A DNA stretch of 64,000 bases from Lobosporangium transversale (Eukaryota > Mortierellomycota > Mortierellomycetes > Mortierellales > Mortierellaceae): contig NW_019028999.1 in NCBI RefSeq assembly GCF_002105155.1, positions 558,001-622,000 of the forward strand, written 5' to 3'. This document shows, piece by piece, positions 50,084 through 62,338 of the stretch (position 1 is the first letter of the stretch; every line of letters starts with the position of its first letter). The notes below the pieces were generated by a model. That model saw only the letters and a program-made list of their open reading frames with translations, was not told the DNA's origin and searched no databases. Made by a program: the position numbers and the translations under genes.

Positions 50084-50744
50084 GAAAGGATGGAAGAAAT
50101 GTTACGTTTTGCTGGTGCTTGCCTCTCACAGTCTCTCTGTATCTTCTGTTCCTTTTGAATTCAATAATGTGAGAGGAAGAAGGATAGAAGAAGAAGAGGA
50201 GGAAGAAGAGAGGTGAGGGGCAGAGGAGAGGAGGAATGTTGAAACGAGATGGAATGATGAAAGGAGAGATGGTGGCGTAAATAACCCAGAAGTAAGTAGA
50301 AGTAGCAGAAGTAGTAGAAAAGTAACAGCGTTGGTCATTGTCGGTTGAAAATTGAAATTACAATCCGCACACGTATTACAAAAACATTGGCAGCGTCTGT
50401 CTGTGAATGTGGATGTTGTTTGGTGTATGTGGGTGTAAGTGGGTGAATTGTGTACATGTACATGACATCTCCCATGTGTGAATTTAATTAGACATGTAAT
50501 ATCTGTACCATCTTTGATAGTGCGCATACACACAAGTGGGGTTTGTTTTTTTCCATTCTCCATGTTCATTTACCTCCATCCCATTCTCCTTTCTCTTTAC
50601 TTTCTTCCCCTCATCCCTGTCTTTCCCCCTAACCCCTGTCCTCAACCTTGCCTATCAAGCTGATACATTTATAAAGAGATATTCCATTGCAGTTCATTTC
50701 TATCCGTTTCACATTCGTATCTTTTTCCTGTATAACCCTTTCCC
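50084..50744. promoter_or_regulatory. Divergent region between SEC7 and the RING ligase
   Basis: 661 bases with strand asymmetry. The SEC7 side (50160-50230) is purine-rich on the plus strand and the ligase side (50540-50660) is C/T-rich, so each gene has a pyrimidine-rich leader in its own sense. No other gene is supported. Confidence 0.5.
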
Positions 50745-51962
50745 ATGGCCTCGTCTCAGACGCGGCTGTGCCGTAGACTACTCTTACTGCCTCTTCTCTC
50801 ACTCTTCCTCACAATCCTTCCTTCAACCCAAGCTGGCATCTTTGGTGCCTCGGTCGCACGCCTCAACTATGACCGTATCACAGTTAGAAATCAGCCTAGC
50901 AGCATTGGCCAGGCAGATAGCATTGCCGGTGGCGGACATCTGGCTGCAGGCATCATCCTCAAAACGGGCGACATCCCCGAGGATGGACTTTCGGTACAGT
51001 GACAAATAACAACGGCCTTTATCTTATTAATCATCGATAGAAATATTTTCACAAGCACACAGGCAAGTACGCAAATACACATAACCATTGACATCACTGT
51101 ATCATACATTGCTATTACTCCCCCAAAATTTCCTGATAGGGCGTTTTATTTGACATGGGGTTTGCTTGTACACCAGACTTTGATCCTTCCAACACCCTGC
51201 CCTCCTCAGATTTTTACGGTCTACCCCGCATTGCTCTAATCCAACGTGGTGGTCCAAACACAAATGACGCTTGCACTTTCCGAACCAAAATCCTTCATGC
51301 TCAAGCCAACAACTCAATCGCTGCAATCATCTATAATGGCCCTAGTACAACTGCTATCAACAGCGCCACAGCGGCACTTGAAAATGGCGAGTCACCACTA
51401 GAGATCCCCGGCGTGCTGATCTCACACGAGGACGGCTTGATGCTCAAGAACTTACTGCAACAGACCCAGAACAGTGGCACGGTTGATTTTTTCAACCGTG
51501 TTCGAATCTCCATGAAACTGGAAGACAAGATACCTGTCATCTGGGAATTTGTGCTGATCGTTGTCGTTGTCATGCTTGCTATCTCTTTGACTGTCTCTGG
51601 TATGTTTACATCTTTTTTTTATTTGTTGATTTGTTTCCTTTTCCTCCTCTTGCTTGGACAGTGGTGTAGGATCATGTGCTGTTTGCAACATTTAAACTGC
51701 CCGCTTTTTTTATCAGGCAGGCTTTGTGTGCGCTGCTTTTTAAGATTTCGGCTAGTCATTAATGGGCGGATAAATGGTTTCATGAGATTTGCATGTACAC
51801 AAATGGCCACAATTCAAATCAGTGTTATTGTGTTTGTGTATGTAAAGGGAGGAGGCGGCCTGCAGACAAGGGTGCGGTCGATATATCAACCTACATTTTT
51901 TTACACGCAAGCTTAAAAAGAACAATGGTAGCTACATCCATATCTGACCAAACTTCTAATTG

Positions 51963-51994
<32 letters not shown>

Positions 51995-53229
51995 CTCATC
52001 CTTTGTAGCGGTGCTGCATTGTCGCTTGTATGCATTGCGTCAACGTATTCGTATGGATGCGTTAGCGAGAGGAGCAGATGTACTCCCTAACGGCACTATC
52101 CGCATGCGAAAGGTGACATTGGATAAAGCTACATTGGATGGGCTTCCTGTCAGGATCTACAGACAGCCTCGATCTAGCTCTATAGCAGCTGTATCATCGC
52201 CAACGGGAGCGGCAGCAACACAGGAGGGACAGTCCAAGACACTTACCGCTGCGACTTTATCACGGTCGATTTCAAATGGAGGATCCATTTCTGGTCAATC
52301 TGTCCGATCCCAGAGGGCCGTGGCTGCTGCAACTGCTTTAAATGCGAGCACCCACTCTCTATCAAATCCTGCTTCTACTCCGACTCCAGTCAATGGAGTA
52401 GAAGGTATCAGTGATGATACTTGCGCCGTGTGTATAGATGAGTTCGTGGAGGGGGAGGAGATTAGAATGCTGCCTTGCCATCATGAATTCCACTGCGAGT
52501 GCATTGGTATGTTCTAGACAACAACGACTACAAAAAAACAATGTATCCAGAATTCGACATTCATCACTAATTTTTTTTTTATTTTTTTCAGATCCATGGC
52601 TTATTCGTAAGAGCTCCACCTGTCCACTCTGTAAATATGATTGTTTACCTCGGACAGAGGAGGAGATCGAAGGTAGGGGCGAAGACGCCAACATTGTCAT
52701 TCCAAACGACCGACTCATGGAGTTTATCATGGGGCCTGACTGGGTGGCTGCCCAGACATTACGGGGTCATAATGGAAGTAGCAGAGTGGATCGAATAGGG
52801 CATTTCTTTGGGGTAATATGGGATCGGCTACGTGGGCGGCCTCCGCGCCCTCCACCAAGGGCAACAATTCCTTCACCAGCTTCTGCTTTGGCCTCGCCAA
52901 GGCAACAGCAGGCACTCTACTCAACTGCGCCGAATCGGATGGTGCAATTGGATGAAAATGGCCAAGTGCCTTTGCAGTTGATCACCCCAAGGGGCATTTC
53001 TGCTATACCAACCTTAGTACCGCCGTCACCATCACAGCCATCATCACCAATGCCTGTATCAGAGTCCTCGACCACTCCTGTCCCAGCCCCAGAACCTACA
53101 GCACCGGTAAGAACACAGGAAAGTGTAGAGCAACAAGCAATTTCGTCGGTTGTCCTTAATATCCCAGCGGCGCAGGAGCCTGGGTCAGGCTTCAGCTCTC
53201 CCCAACAACCGACTTCAAAGGAACCTTAG
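50745..53229 (+). CDS. PA-TM-RING E3 ubiquitin ligase (RNF13/RNF167-like)
   Basis: Endomembrane E3 ligase with a lumenal protease-associated (PA) domain. Four exons: 50745-50993, 51140-51599, 52009-52506 and 52592-53229, giving 614 aa. An N-terminal signal peptide (MASSQTRLCRRLLLLPLLSL, then FLTILPSTQA) precedes the PA domain of about residues 60-185 (IALIQRGGPNTNDACTFRTK, IAAIIYNGP, EIPGVLISHEDG). A transmembrane helix lies near 216-236 (WEFVLIVVVVMLAISLTVS). The RING-H2 finger at about 371-414 is CAVCIDEF, then MLPCHHEFHCECIDPWL, then CPLC, with all eight ligands present. Intron 3 splits the codon just after the fifth to sixth ligand region and is restored by G|AT CCA TGG. The Pro-rich tail is probably disordered. 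Intron 2 carries a T30 tract. It converges on MSS1. Confidence 0.93.
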
Positions 53230-53810
53230 ATTGTTGAAGCCTTGGGACAGCCCTGTATACTCCATCTACATCTTAATTTATTGCGCCCTTCAATTGAAAA
53301 TTGGAACAAAAAATAATAAAATATTTTTATCGTATAAATCATTCGAGGCAATAAGTCGAGTTTGGCTTAATAGCTTATTCTATTAGCTAGTTTGTTCGAG
53401 CAGTTTCCGTGTTACTACTCACAATTCGACTCATTCTCCCTCATCAAGTGCTCATTGCCGTGCCTCCCCCTTCCTCATACTCCCTGATCTCCAATTCTCA
53501 CCTACAGTCCTCAATGAGCTGATGCCTGTGCCTTCTGCTAATCATGGAGAAGACACTCCACCTGATTGAGCATGCCAGGTGAACATTCATGTTTGATACT
53601 GAATGGAACAACTGCACACAATCATTGGCCAAATACAGCCATCAGTTTGACATATTTTTCATATGTCGGATCATTGTATTAAGAGTAACACGAGGTGACA
53701 CACGGACTAAAACAAGCTGAACTTTAATACATTTACTGCAATATGTCTCTACTGTCTCTACTGTCCTTATTGTTCGCTTTGCTTGCCTTTCATCATTGCT
53801 CCCTAAGTTT
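53230..53810. other. Convergent 3' region between the RING ligase and MSS1
   Basis: 581 bases with both 3' UTRs (AATAAAAT-like site near 53315). Nothing else is supported. Confidence 0.45.
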
Positions 53811-56355
53811 CTATTTTCCAATACAGAACTCTCGGAAGACAACATCAAGTACTTCTTCGACGTCGACACGGCCTGTAATCTTACCCAAATCCGAAGCTGC
53901 GTGGCGGAGCTCTTCTGCTCCAAGAACAACATCGTCCACTCCTAAGTCTAATTTATTTTTGGACGTGAAATAATAAGAGTAATAAGTTTAATGCCTCACT
54001 ATAGCATTTACATTTCCAATTGGGTCGCAAATAACTATATGAGATATGCCCTCGTACTCAAAAATGCCTCTAGGGATTGCAAGCAGTTTTCAAGGTGTTT
54101 TCTATGCCGATATTGTGTGATCGATGTGCTGCTCGACAAGCTCGTTTCGAATCTATAAACCGTGAGGGAGGCATTAGCTCTAGGGAGACAACGTGCGGTA
54201 ATATCCTGGATTTTGCTTTTTTTTTTTTCTTTTCTTTTTTCTTTCCCTTTTGTGTACCTATTCTTGAGAATCTTTATAAAATCTTGTAGAAACGCAGCAA
54301 TGCCGTCTCCCGTCTGACAAGAGATGGCCCAAAGTCTATGTTCACCACTGCTTTTAGCACTGCTGTTTTTACTGTCGTCATCGCTGCCTTTGCTGCTTAA
54401 AGCCTCTTCTATGCCTTTGCCTCGATCCTCCTGATTATAATACTTATCCCTTTCCCTGTTGACATGATCCGCTTCTGGCCACAGCTGTGATTGGATCTGG
54501 CCCATGATCTCCGCCGTATCGGCCCCTGACAGGTCTATTTTATTAATCAGCACCATTGTCTTCGGATTCTTCCGAATGGCATCCACCACGATTGGATCTA
54601 TGCTGTTGGTATCATTGCAACTCATTGTTACCGTCTTTTCTACGGCGCTGTTGACATTTAAAAACCCTGTAACAGGTAAAATAGCAATATTGATGTCGGC
54701 AGATTTGATCCGATCTTGAGCCCTTCGAACGCCCTCCATTTCGATCTCATCCTGCGATAATCTAAGCCCTGCAGTATCCCCGATCAAGATTGGATAGCCT
54801 CCAATGTCGAGAGAAACCTCGACTACATCTCTAGTTGTCCCTGGTATGGATGATACAATAGCTGCTTGACGCTTTGCTATCCAACCGCGTTTAAAACAAA
54901 CACAGGGAGTTTCATAATTAAGCAATCGGTCACCTTCGTAAGAGAAGCAGAAAAAGAAAGGCCACGTCGTGAACTTACTGATGAAGTTAAGGAAACTGCT
55001 CTTCCCTGCATTTGGAGGGCCCATAATAGTGACATGAATCCCATCGCGCAAGATTTCTCCACGCCGATCATCATCCATGTGCTCTTTGATCACTTTGAAT
55101 AGTGATTTGACCTTATCGACCACTAGTGTGCCAAATGTCAAAATGGTCAAATAACATATATGCTTTCTCTATGACCGAGCATATATAAAGATGCTGTGTT
55201 TCTTTTTACCGTTATCATACACATCGTCCTCAATATTTTCGTCTTCTCCAAAATCAATTAGGGCCTCGATCAGGCCCATAGATTTGATTAATTCCGTCCG
55301 CCATGAATCATACAGCTTTTTTAGTCCTCCCTATGAATGAGTGATATAAGCACATTAATTACAACGGCTCAAGTTTGGTATTCAACTTCTCATTCGAGAC
55401 ATAAAAAAAAAATCATAAATAAGGATATTAAACGAAATACCATCCAAAAGCGACAAAGTTTAACATACATCTGCTTGCCGAAGCGCCAGTCGCCGTTGTG
55501 CTTCTGTTTCAGCATTAAGCAGATCGGCTAAGCCTTCAACCTCTGTCAGATCCAGCTTGTCATTTTCAAAAGCCCTATATGTGTACACCATTGAATGAAT
55601 GAATGGTCAATATAAGGAACAGTGAGTGACCCTAATTCACATTGATTTTACATGAGCGTCATGTTAATGCACCTTCTAGCAAATTCCCCTGGTTCTGCCA
55701 GCCGAATTTGGGATCCAACATTGCCAATACCCTTTAAAATGCCATCTACAACTGCCCTGCCACCATGGCAATGAAACTCGACACTATCTTCCCCTGTGAA
55801 ACTATTGGGGCCAGGGAACCAAATAACCATTCCTTTATCCAAAATCTCAGTTGTTTGGGGGCAGATCAAACGCCTTGTCACTGCATGTCTCGGTTTAGGA
55901 AGAGATGATTTGGCCGGTGTCATGCTTCTGAGTACCTAATTTTACCTCCAAAGGTTAGGTCCTGTTTTTTTTTTATTTTTTTTATTATTGTCATCCCTAT
56001 GTCCCATCCATACTCTTATCATGTATTCTTATCGCCGTCTTTTACATACTGATATTGCTTGTGATCCTGAAATACGAATGACAGCAATACCAGCCTTCCC
56101 AGGATGAGTTGAGAGCGCAAAGATAGTATCAAGGTGTGTATTTGAATATCGCAACTCCATAGGTCGTTGCTGTGCTTGTACATGTAATCCCGTATGATAT
56201 TGTTTGACTCGCCACGTGGACAAACACTTAATCTGCTGTTGCTGCCAGTGTTGTTGCCAAATACAGCTGCTTGAACGCACAACCATGCCTTGTAATCTGG
56301 TGTTTACTGCCTTGACGTGAAGCAGTGTCTGCATGAATCTCATTGTGGATGTCAT
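53811..56355 (-). CDS. MSS1: Mitochondrial tRNA modification GTPase MSS1 (MnmE/GTPBP3 family)
   Basis: With its MTO1/MnmG partner it installs the 5-aminomethyl-type modification on wobble uridine of mitochondrial tRNAs. Eight exons: 56355-56050, 55935-55673, 55574-55469, 55330-55210, 55122-54979, 54876-54258, 54152-54058 and 53941-53811, giving 594 aa. The basic N-terminus ([20 protein letters not shown]) fits a presequence. The tetrahydrofolate-binding domain has [20 protein letters not shown] and [19 protein letters not shown]. The G domain has [26 protein letters not shown] and NKID. The C-terminus keeps the catalytic FCIGK. The intron at 54257-54153 is exactly 105 bases and in frame; if retained it would add a Lys-rich insert. 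Removal gives a smooth family-like join ([10 protein letters not shown]). It could start at a second Met four codons in. Confidence 0.93.
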
Positions 56356-58291
56356 GGTCTAATGTACTCTTAGGGAATTAACAGAATGTAGGACACAACA
56401 GACAAGCTTTCGGACAAAGTTTCCAGTTTTTACGCGACTTTATGCAAGCCACGAGGAACTGAACTACTGCTAAGCTTCATAATCAAAGAATTGAGCAGAA
56501 TAGAGGCCAGTATAATATTTAAAAAAACCCATTGGTCTCTTTTATCCTTTAACATGAATGAACATTATTAACCATAATACCCTTGCAAATACAATATAAT
56601 CTCCACCTGCACTATACGAGTACCCAATGCTATGCTTTTGGTAATTAATGAAGGCGACTAATAGATCCATGCTGCGCCCAGAAGCTGACTCTATCACAGA
56701 ACCACATCATAATATGGCAGCTATCTTGTTCCAATCAGTACAACCAAATCTGATCCTATCATCCATTACATAAATGTTCCTTCGACAACTGAGTATTGTG
56801 CGTACATATTATATAGGCCTTTTCAAGTTAAAAAATCAGATCGATAAGGATATGCATCATGGTATGATTTACGAAATTAGTATTTCTTGTATCATGGTTC
56901 GGTACGGCATCGGATGCCAGCCGTTTCGAGCAATGGCCTCCACAGAGGATACAATCCAAGGTTCCACGAACCTTCTAGACAACCCTCACTCCAATCAATT
57001 GGGATAGGTCGGACTACATAGGGGGAATCTACGATTCATGTTATACTCAAGGAAAGAAAATGATGGCAGCTATTCCTATGCTTCAAAGAACTTCACCCGA
57101 TGGATGTGCTCGGAATAATATTGCCTTTTGAAAAATCCCCTCAGGATGTTATAGTTATTTACGAAGAGTATCAGCGGGTGCATTTAATGGCGCGTTCTTA
57201 TCCTAATTATGAAAAAGCTACATAGGATGCAGCTGCAGAGGCTTCTGTAGATCATTATACTAGAATTGCCCAGACTGGTTTAGAGAATCTTTGGAGAGAT
57301 TTTCAGAGGTCTGAAGAGTAATATTGAGGAAAAAATGTTGGACAGATATTAAGATCATCAAGCATGTCCTTGGTCGCATTTAAGGATTGCACTGAGATAA
57401 CAAACCCGGATATTGCGCTTGCACTAGTCTTCGCTGTCATTTGCTGTTGAAGACATCTAGCTTTGAGCTGAGACACTAGTGCTACTCCTAGTTGGTATTT
57501 TTTCCCTTCTTCTGCACTGACCGCAGTGAAAAGAAAAATGGAGTCCAAATGATGGAATGTAAAAATCAGCCACCAAATCAATTCAGTCATCGTTTTAGTT
57601 TAAAAAGTATACATTGGGCCGTGACCAAATGAATCAGACCATCCATAAAAATTCGGATGATGTATTGGGCTTCTATTTTTGATTTGCTGGATCTGGATGG
57701 CATGTTGTTGGAACAAACTATTTGTGTAGAGCGCATGATGAATAAAACCTGTTTCCATATATTGAGTGCTAGTAAGCAGTGAGGATCGCTGTCAATGCTT
57801 GCTTAGCTTTTTTACTTTTTTACGCGTTCAAGTTAAAGTCAAAGGATGGCATATCAACGACAGCAATGTGCGTACTTAATGCATGTTTTTGGGCACACCG
57901 GATCAAAATGAAAATTAACGCCAGTGCATGGCTGAAATGACAAGATGGTCTTTTTCTTTTGCCTTTGATTGGCTGGTATGGACATCACCTTTTTTTTTAA
58001 ACTCTTTTGTCTGTGTTGTATAGAAGGGTCAACAATCCTTCTCTTTTCTACTAATTCAACATTCATTAATCATTTTTCATCACTCATTCTCATCTATAGA
58101 CATACACACACATACATACGCATTCCCCTTGTTCTTCAGTTCTGTAAGTGTTTTTTTTTTTTTTTTTTTTTTTTTTTCCTGTCTCGTTCCTGTTGTCCAC
58201 CACCCCCTTCCTTCCATTACTGACCGTTGTATCACTGGATATTCTCCCTATCCTGCTCCAGGATTAGCCCTGGGATATCTTCATTCACACC
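56356..58291. promoter_or_regulatory. Upstream region shared by MSS1 and SREBP, with coding remnants
   Basis: 1.9 kb between divergent starts. Near SREBP there is TCTGTAAGTG at 58141-58150 followed by T27 (58151-58177) and CTGCTCCAG ending at 58261. This is a probable 5' UTR intron of 58144-58261, ending 30 bases before the ATG. A decayed coding fragment occupies about 57067-57321. A minus-strand 95-codon frame (57303-57590) with a hydrophobic start overlaps its end and is not supported by any recognisable motif. Confidence 0.45.
57067..57321 (+). pseudogene. Decayed coding fragment with an in-frame stop
   Basis: A single frame reads QLFLCFKELHPMDVLGIILP and FEKSPQDVIVIYEEYQRVHL, then ARSYPNYEKAT, meets TAG at 57223-57225, and continues DAAAEASVDHYTRIAQTGLE and NLWRDFQRSEE to TAA. 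Protein-like composition on both sides of the stop in the same frame suggests one lost gene. Upstream frames near 56870-57060 also look protein-like but are shifted. I do not recognise the family. Confidence 0.4.
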
Positions 58292-58495
58292 ATGTTTCTT
58301 CAGGCGGGAAATCCGCTTTTCGGCTCTGCACCGTCGCAGCCCGCGGGTGACATCCAGGACCTATTTATGTACGAGTCGTATTTTGACGAGTACACAACCA
58401 CGGGATCGTCGCTCAACAATAACCCTTCAACACTGCAGCAACAGCTGCAACAACAGCAGCAACAGCTCCTACACCAGCTAAATCTCCAGCAGCAA

Positions 58496-58530
<35 letters not shown>

Positions 58531-61500
58531 GCCCCCGCAGCCATTTCCCCTGGAGCTACAGCTTCAATCATTCCTTACTTCCACCGCAGTTCAGCAGCAT
58601 CAACAACAGCAACAACAACAACAACTGCAGGCCCAACATGAACAGCAGCAGCTGTTGCTCAACACACAAGCACAACTTGCTGCCTTCCGCTGGGCACTTG
58701 CTCAAACAGCTTTTAATAACAATAGCAACAACCTCAATCCTACCCCTTCCAACCTTGTTACAGCAGCAGCAACAGCGGCTACAACGGTCACATCACCACC
58801 GGATTCTATAGCCTTCTTTGGTTCACCGAACATGATATCCTCTTCACTCTCTCCCCAATCAGACACATTGATGCTTCCTACCTCGCCAAGTGCCTTCTCT
58901 AGTGAGAATGATCCCATGTTGTCTCCTACCCTCTTGTCCTCTCAAACTACGGCAGTAGCAACAGCAGCGACTACTACTACAACTACCCCCATGCAAAATT
59001 CCACTACCAAGACTGAAAAGACAAAGACAGCCAAGCGTCAGTCCATGGATGATGGTGTAGATGCTGATGCCAAGACCACAGCATCAGGAAACGCGAAACG
59101 ATCAAAAAAGACATCTTCCACTACCAAAGGAACAGCGCCCTCAGTACCCAAGAAACCTAGGACCAAAAAGACATCAAAAGTTGGATCAGATCAGAGTGAT
59201 ATGGAAATGTCGGTCAGTTCCTCGGCTTCAGTGGCCTCTACAACGCCTTCACCACAGACATTAGCCCTGCAGCTCCCAACTTCAGCGACAGCAGGAGCGT
59301 CTGGCGCAACAAGTTTATCAACATCCACTGGAGGTCTCTTCCAGGCTTTACCACTAATGCCCATTACACCAACTTCGATCGCTACGACTTCATCACCAGG
59401 CGTCATTCCCTTCTGGAAAATGGCACCTGGTATGGTCTTGCCGCCCACCATGCCCTTATCTGCGACCGGATTTGACCCTAATTCCTTTGCAGGCGCAATA
59501 ATGCCTGGGATTGATGCCTCTACAGCACCAGTGACATCGACGACCACAACGCAACAGATTTCAGCAACTTCACAGCCGGGGCAACCACAGCCGGTGCAGC
59601 AAAAAGTACCAATTACGCGCCTCAAGCCTCCACAAGCGCTCGTTACTCCAGTTCCAACACCTACTACAGCACAAGGAAATCAGCCAACCAAACAGCAAAA
59701 GAAGGTCGCCCATAACGCTATCGAGCGTCGATACCGCAACAACATTAATGATCGTATCAATGACCTTAAGAATGTCGTGCCAGCCCTTTGCAATGTCAAA
59801 ACCAAGGACGAGAAGGATGATGATGACGATGAGGAGCCGGAGGATGCAGACGGAGTAACAAGGGCAACCAAACTCAACAAGGCCACCATCTTGAGAAAGG
59901 CGACAGAGTACATCGTTGTTCTGCAAAAGCGAGAAGCTGCAACCAAAGCAGAGAATGCAGTCTTGCGAAAATTGTTGACGTCTCTTCCAGGCGGTATGGA
60001 TCTTTTGGAGCAACATCAAGCAAACGAAGCCAGTGCAAAAGACGAAAATCCGATAGCAACTGAATTCTCGTCTGAAGAATCAATCTCTGAACCAACCACA
60101 CCGCCACCAACCTCGACCACATCCCCAGGAGCAACTCGTGTGTTGATGGCCTTCTTTATGTGTGCAACTCTCTTCACTTCTCCAGAAGGTAACGCAGGAG
60201 TTAACAGAGTCATGATGGATGATGGACAAGGTGCAGGCCGTGTAATGAGCTCGTCATCTCAAGTTTTTGGACAATCGACATCGGCACAAACCTCAGTTAG
60301 CAGCAATATCTGGAGTCCCTTCAATGTCGTTACATGGGATGCGTGGGCATTTCTTCGTACATTTGTCTTTATGGGGTGTCTCTTGGCCTTGGTTTGGCCA
60401 TCATATTCTCGCCGTGGGCCATTCGCTCAGTCCAAATTCCCAGTGATGCCAAAATCATCTTCCCCTGCACATGTATACACAACACTATCGGGACTTGTTC
60501 CCAAGACGATTCATTCATCGTATGTTCGACTCTTCTTTGCCTTGTCTCAGGAGTTATGGCGCTGTCTCTGGATCCGTCTTGGTTTTTACCCTGATCTCAC
60601 GGATATGGTTCGACCTGATATTTGGGCTCGTGTGGTAGAGGTTCAAATGTCTGGAGGCGCTGGGGTGTCTGTAAGCCGATTCATGCTATTATACACGATT
60701 GTCAGGACATTGGACGAGTACACAAATGCTCGCCGACAGCCACCAGCTCGTGTCTCTGCTACAGCTGCATTAGCATTCTACATTTCATTACACAAGGCTG
60801 CCAAACCGCTTGCAACTTTGGTCGCTCAACAGTTCATGGAATCTGCACGGTGGACAGCCAAGATATCAGGTATTGGCCAGGATCGGTGGCTCGAGAGCAT
60901 GTTGCAGGTTGAGGTCGGAAGCACAGCATGGAATAGGAGCATCATTGAGATCGAAAGCACCATGTATGGACACGGAGAGTATCCACAGACTGAGGCTATT
61001 TTATTTCAGACCATGGCACCCACTCTGGTTGTAGCTCAGACACAAAGTGTTAATATTCTTCAGGATGCGTATGTCGCATGTATGTCTCGACTTAACGCTT
61101 CGATTGATGGTCAAGCAGATGGTGCTATGCAGCAACATCAAGAGATAAGTTTAGGAAGGCGCGTTGCCAAATTTGAAGATGCTGTCCGTGCAACCTTGCC
61201 AGGCACGCATCACCATTGGTATGCACTTGTTGGTAAGATTTCTGAGCTCTGGCTTGCAAAAGATGAGCAGTCGGCTCAGCTAGGCGATCGATTGCTGAGT
61301 CAGGTTATGGCAATGCATCCTCGTCATCACTCGTTTACACAAACCAACAGTAAGCACCATCACCACCATCATGAATCAGAATTAGCATTGGAATCAGAGC
61401 TTGTCGAATCGAGTTTCCAGTATTACGATCAAATGATCGTGTATTCGTTACTAGAGTATGCTTACTTGAGGCGTGGAATGGCGGGTCCTAGTGTTCGCTG

Positions 61501-62164
61501 TGGAGAGAAAGCTTTGGCGCTTATGAATGAGCGCCGCCGTGCTACGGGATCCAAAGCCTCTCTTGCAACTGCTCATCATCCAATAGTCTTCCCTTCTGGG
61601 ACAGATGGGTATGGCGACGATAAAGCACTGTTGGGTGTTGCTTGCTTTGCAATGAATCTCACTGGATTTGTGCAGATCAAGGCTCGTATTGGTCTGTGGC
61701 GCGGTGTGGAAGCTTTGAGCACATTGATCAAGAGGTCACGCCAGAGTGTACCACGAAATGGAGAGGAGGATGACATGTCGCAGACTGAAATTCTCGATCA
61801 CATCCGCACTACACTTCTGCCGCTGACGGTCCATCTGCGTCGTCAACTAGATGATGAATCGACGACTATGTTGTCCATGATGCAGTTTGCTTCGAGCTCA
61901 ACACGAAATAAGGTTGTCCGTCGTCCAACAATTGATTTCGATCCCGCACTGCGGTTCCTGATCGATATTGGATGTGTAGCCTATGGTGCTTGGGAGGATG
62001 GGTCTGATGGCTCAGATTCCGGATGTGGCAGTGGTGGCGAAGAGGAAGAGAAGTATCGCGAGGATATGATGTCTCCAACGACTTCATCCTTCAAGCAAAA
62101 AGCAGGTCTTTTCACAAAGAAGACTGATGCTGAGAAGGCGTGGGAGCTGTGCCAAGGATTGTAG
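58292..62164 (+). CDS. SRE1: Sterol regulatory element-binding protein homologue (membrane-bound bHLH transcription factor)
   Basis: ER-anchored precursor whose cleaved N-terminus activates sterol and hypoxia genes in fungi. Single exon, 1290 aa, ATG in the context CACCATGTTTC. The N-terminal 460 residues are Gln- and Ser/Thr-rich with a long poly-Gln tract (about 63-80). The bHLH starts near residue 470: KKVAHNAIERRYRNNINDRI carries the SREBP-specific Tyr in the basic region, and LNKATILRKATEYIVVLQKR is helix 2 leading into the leucine zipper. The loop is expanded by about 25 mostly acidic residues. Two hydrophobic segments at about 616-632 and 684-705 (AWAFLRTFVFMGCLLALVWP) give the hairpin topology. 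The large C-terminal part (WIRLGFYPDLTDMVRPDIWA) matches the fungal SREBP C-terminal domain that would bind SCAP. No RxxL site is present in the short loop. Confidence 0.93.
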
Positions 62165-62338
62165 CCAAAATAGCAAGTACATTCATACACCTCATATATA
62201 TATATCTATTATTTATTTCCTCCATTAAATGATTTTATTAACAAAACCCGGAATGTATTTATACATCGTGTTAAGAGTGGAGAAAACGTTGATCAGAATT
62301 GATTAAGCATAGGCTTGAGTCAAATGATGTAAAATCAT
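62165..62338. other. Short convergent 3' region between SREBP and VIP1
   Basis: Only 174 bases separate the two stop codons, including a TA repeat near 62195-62206 and ATTAAA at 62224. The 3' UTRs probably overlap or nearly so. Confidence 0.5.

Noticed and set aside
57303-57590. 95-codon minus-strand frame with a hydrophobic start
   Set aside because: It overlaps the plus-strand pseudogene end, has no motif, and no splice or promoter context supports it; kept only as a possibility.
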